This document shows, piece by piece, positions 5,036-6,857 of a stretch of DNA of 6,857 nt. The DNA comes from an uncultured Prevotella sp. GTDB taxonomy: Bacteria > Bacteroidota > Bacteroidia > Bacteroidales > Bacteroidaceae. Location of the stretch: assembly GCA_900768785.1 (NCBI GenBank), contig CAAGEG010000018.1, forward strand, positions 1 to 6,857, in the 5' to 3' direction. Both the position numbers and the translations under genes were made by a program. The notes under the pieces are model-generated. The model saw only the letters and a program-made list of their open reading frames with translations. It ran no database searches and had not been told where the DNA came from. Within the stretch, counting starts at the first letter, position 1, and each line of letters begins with the position of its first letter.

Positions 5036-6145
5036 ATGGAAAATGTGAATAAAGATTCTTTGTTTTTCAGATTGCTGAGACAGGAACTTTGGCAGTTGCC
5101 TGCTGAGGATATGTCGGCTTTTGAAAAACAAGAGATTGATGATGCTCTAAAGACGGCGAAAGAACAGACAGTCACTGCTCTCGTTGCTAACTCTATTATT
5201 AGAAATAACATGTCGGTGGGGCGTCAAAGACTGATGTATTGTCTCTCCTATCAGGCTCAAACAAAAAGAAACAACTTACTTCTTGATGATGTTTTGAAAA
5301 CGTTGGCTGATACTCTTAACGAGCAAGATATTAATTATGTTGTGTTTAAGGGGCAGATAGCCGGATTGAACTATGCCAACCCGATGTTGAGGACTCCCGG
5401 AGATATTGATTTTTATTGCGCTGCCGATGACTATGATAAGGCTATGGATGCTATAAGAAACGGGCTGGGTATTACTTTTGACAAACGTGATTTTATTGAC
5501 AGGCACGATAGTTTTGCTTTTAATGATGTGAGGTGTGAGATGCACTATAAAATGGAGGTGCTTGGCATGGGCAGACATCAGAGATATTATGATAGGATAA
5601 TGGAGGAAAACGTGTGTCATCACTATGATACGGTTGTCATTGACGACAAAGAGATAAGAACTCTTGATGCTACGACTAATGTATTGCATATTTTCAAACA
5701 TTTGTTTAATCATCTGTTGGTTGAGGGTGTGGGCTTGAGACAATGTTGTGATTTGGCTATGGCGATAAACCGTAACAAGAATGATATTGACTTTGATAGA
5801 TTAGACAGTGACCTAAAAGCCATTGGTTATTACAGGGCTTTTCTTGCAACAACGGCAATGTTGGTGAAATATCTCGGTATGGAAGAGAGTTGTATGCCTT
5901 ATCATCCGGGAGATGTTTACTATAGATGGGCAGACCGGATGATTGCTGAGATAATGTTTGGTGGGAATTTTGGCAGATCGGGAAGAAAGCATAATAGCGG
6001 CTCTATGTCTCGCAGCTTTGAAACGGCAAGTATTGCCTTGAGACATTGTGTGAAGTTTTTCCCTCTCGCTCCTATAGACATTGCGTTTCTGATTCCCAAG
6101 CGCATAGGTATTTCGTTAAAGAAATACTTGGAGCATTTATCGTAA
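5036..6145 (+). CDS. NTP_transf_5-type nucleotidyltransferase-like protein
   Basis: This 369-residue protein resembles the NTP_transf_5 family (Pfam PF14907), often found in capsule and exopolysaccharide loci of Bacteroidota and of unproven reaction. The core is VVFKGQIAGLNYANPMLRTP followed by GDIDFY: K105-G106 starts the strand, R119 precedes the turn, and D123 and D125 are the likely metal ligands of a polymerase-beta-like fold. The rest (about 200-369) is mostly helical. No signal peptide or clear membrane span is visible, so it is probably cytoplasmic; the substrate cannot be predicted. The ATG at 5036 follows an AT-rich leader without Shine-Dalgarno site and lies 12 bases after array B. 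A GT2 start follows 56 bases downstream on the same strand, so co-transcription is likely. Confidence 0.8.
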   Translation: MENVNKDSLFFRLLRQELWQLPAEDMSAFEKQEIDDALKTAKEQTVTALVANSIIRNNMSVGRQRLMYCLSYQAQTKRNNLLLDDVLKTLADTLNEQDINYVVFKGQIAGLNYANPMLRTPGDIDFYCAADDYDKAMDAIRNGLGITFDKRDFIDRHDSFAFNDVRCEMHYKMEVLGMGRHQRYYDRIMEENVCHHYDTVVIDDKEIRTLDATTNVLHIFKHLFNHLLVEGVGLRQCCDLAMAINRNKNDIDFDRLDSDLKAIGYYRAFLATTAMLVKYLGMEESCMPYHPGDVYYRWADRMIAEIMFGGNFGRSGRKHNSGSMSRSFETASIALRHCVKFFPLAPIDIAFLIPKRIGISLKKYLEHLS

Positions 6146-6163
6146 TCTTTTAATAATCAACCG

Positions 6164-6186
6164 GCTGTATCTTCTTATGATGCAGC
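6164..6186 (+). other. Small hairpin upstream of the truncated GT2
   Basis: GCTGTATC (6164-6171) can pair with GATGCAGC (6179-6186) around a 7-base loop, with one G-T pair. It sits in the 56-base gap between the nucleotidyltransferase stop and the GT2 start. No T run follows, so termination is doubtful; it may be chance. Confidence 0.25.
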
Positions 6187-6201
6187 AAATGAACTCTTAT
6201 T

Positions 6202-6339
6202 ATGAAAATTTCAATAATAACATCTTGCTTCAACAGAGTAAGCACTATACGTGGTGCCATAGATAGTGTGTTGGCGCAGGATTATGCTGACATAGAGTAT
6301 ATTATCGTGGACGGGGCTTCTACTGATGGTTCAGAGAAT
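6202..6339 (+). pseudogene. 5' fragment of a family 2 glycosyltransferase
   Basis: From ATG 6202 the product begins MKISIITSCFNR, then SVLAQDYADIEYIIVDGAST and DGSE, the classic first nucleotide-sugar-binding part of GT2 enzymes (usually 230-300 residues). At about codon 45 the similarity stops: the next in-frame residues (CIEFPCSQMPDAESG...) are the opposite strand of an ATPase gene and end at a stop at 6406-6408. The DxD metal site and the catalytic base are missing, so the product cannot work as a transferase. It is either an interrupted gene, whose remainder might lie beyond the right edge, or an assembly join. The start is well supported by the position downstream of the nucleotidyltransferase gene. 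Confidence 0.8.
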
Positions 6340-6857
6340 TGCATTGAGTTCCCATGCTCTCAAATGCCGGATGCCGAATCGGGAAGGAAACTGCACATCA
6401 TCCAATGATACTACAATCTTTTCGTAGTTGTCGGGTATCTTTTCTAAGGGGGAGTATTCACGGCGGATGGTGTCCTCATCTACAAGGATATATGCCACTT
6501 GCACGTAGATGGTCCGATCATTCTTCATGGCCACAAAGTCAATTTCCTTATCACGGAGTGTTCCTACATATACGTCATAGCCGTTGCGAAGCAAATCAAG
6601 ATAGACCAGGTTTTCCAACTGATAACCGATGCCCGAAGCAGAGCCTCCGTATAAATGGTTTTTGAAAGAAAGGTCGTTCATGTAGTACTTGCATGTTCCT
6701 GACAAAATTTCTTTGCCACGGATATTGAAGCGGAGCACACGGTGGGAGAGAAAAACATCCTCTATATAGCTGAGATATGCTGACACGGTATCGTATGTGG
6801 TATTGCGGCCACGGCTTTTGATGAAATGGACGATGTTGGATACTGACAGGAGATTTG
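6331..6857 (-). CDS. C-terminal part of a third AAA/DUF4143 ATPase (runs off right edge)
   Basis: The minus-strand frame is open from the window edge to a TGA at 6333-6331, giving 174 residues of a C-terminal half. It starts NLLSVSNIVHFIKSRGR, then has DTVSAYLSYIEDVFLSHRVL and KYYMNDLSFKNHLYG, a winged-helix and linker pattern of the ATPase/DUF4143 family, then LRDKEIDFVA and YVQVAY. As in the second ATPase the nuclease-like motif is degenerate: EID is kept but the ExK strand reads VQVAY. The ending GIRHLRAWEL is family-like; the last four residues (NAIL) and the stop overlap glycosyltransferase sequence, so the original 3' end may be clipped. The Walker motifs would lie outside the window. 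By eye this part is richer in G+C than the other two ATPases (27 of 60 bases at 6481-6540 against 16 of 60 at 3781-3840), hinting at a separate origin. Confidence 0.85.
   Translation of the reverse strand, partial: NLLSVSNIVHFIKSRGRNTTYDTVSAYLSYIEDVFLSHRVLRFNIRGKEILSGTCKYYMNDLSFKNHLYGGSASGIGYQLENLVYLDLLRNGYDVYVGTLRDKEIDFVAMKNDRTIYVQVAYILVDEDTIRREYSPLEKIPDNYEKIVVSLDDVQFPSRFGIRHLRAWELNAIL

Noticed and set aside
5276..5743. Minus-strand 155-codon open frame inside the nucleotidyltransferase-like gene
   Set aside because: It lies fully antisense to a gene with clear motifs, and its translation is low in complexity with no recognisable domain.
6354..6665. Plus-strand 103-codon open frame near the right edge
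   Set aside because: It is antisense to the third ATPase, whose DUF4143 motifs are clear; its Cys- and His-rich translation looks like a shadow.
1..6857. tRNA, rRNA, riboswitch or integrase attachment sites
   Set aside because: No cloverleaf, rRNA segment, known riboswitch core or integrase was recognised on either strand.

Overview
The window looks like a piece of an exopolysaccharide, capsule or O-antigen locus from a member of the Bacteroidales (Bacteroidota; a Bacteroides, Prevotella or Muribaculaceae-type genome). The reasons are the AT-rich DNA, A-rich leaders mostly without Shine-Dalgarno sites, -33 TTG/TTTG and -7 TAnnTTTG promoter pairs, and the gene mix (WaaE-like glycosyltransferase, Alg14/Alg13-like pair, NTP_transf_5-like protein, AAA/DUF4143 ATPases). 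The assignment to genus is open.

Layout. Plus-strand glycan genes alternate with minus-strand ATPase genes. Left edge: a 32-base relic of a GT2 glycosyltransferase is joined directly to the 3' end of a hexapeptide acetyltransferase (1-184). A complete ATPase/DUF4143 gene follows in antisense (192-1484), headed by a 33-bp tandem-repeat array (1489-1575) that carries promoter elements. Next is a tight plus-strand operon: WaaE-type GT2 (1576-2580), Alg14-like subunit (2570-3037) and Alg13-like subunit (3034-3501), with overlapping ends. A second antisense ATPase (3556-4839) follows, also next to a tandem array (4901-5023) with a 33-bp period but unrelated unit sequence. Then come an NTP_transf_5-type nucleotidyltransferase-like protein (5036-6145) and the first ~45 codons of another GT2, which is cut off by the 3' end of a third antisense ATPase that runs off the right edge (6331-6857).

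How it works together. The plus-strand genes plausibly build a surface glycan repeat unit on a lipid carrier: the Alg14/Alg13 pair should form one two-subunit glycosyltransferase, the WaaE-like enzyme adds another sugar, and the acetyltransferase would have decorated a sugar. The ATPases have no evident role in glycan synthesis. Their repeated antisense placement, their link to 33-bp arrays and the gene breakage at both edges suggest that they behave as insertable cassettes in a recombination-prone locus; this is inference.

The most notable signals are: (i) two different 33-bp-period arrays, each at the 5' end of an AAA/DUF4143 ATPase gene, one of which can be read as tandem promoters; (ii) a G8 tract with an adjacent hairpin near the end of the WaaE-like gene, where gain or loss of one G would remove its overlap with the next gene; (iii) two gene-fusion scars at the window edges. 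No RNA genes, CRISPR array, transposase or integrase were seen, and no stretch over 300 bases lacks a gene.
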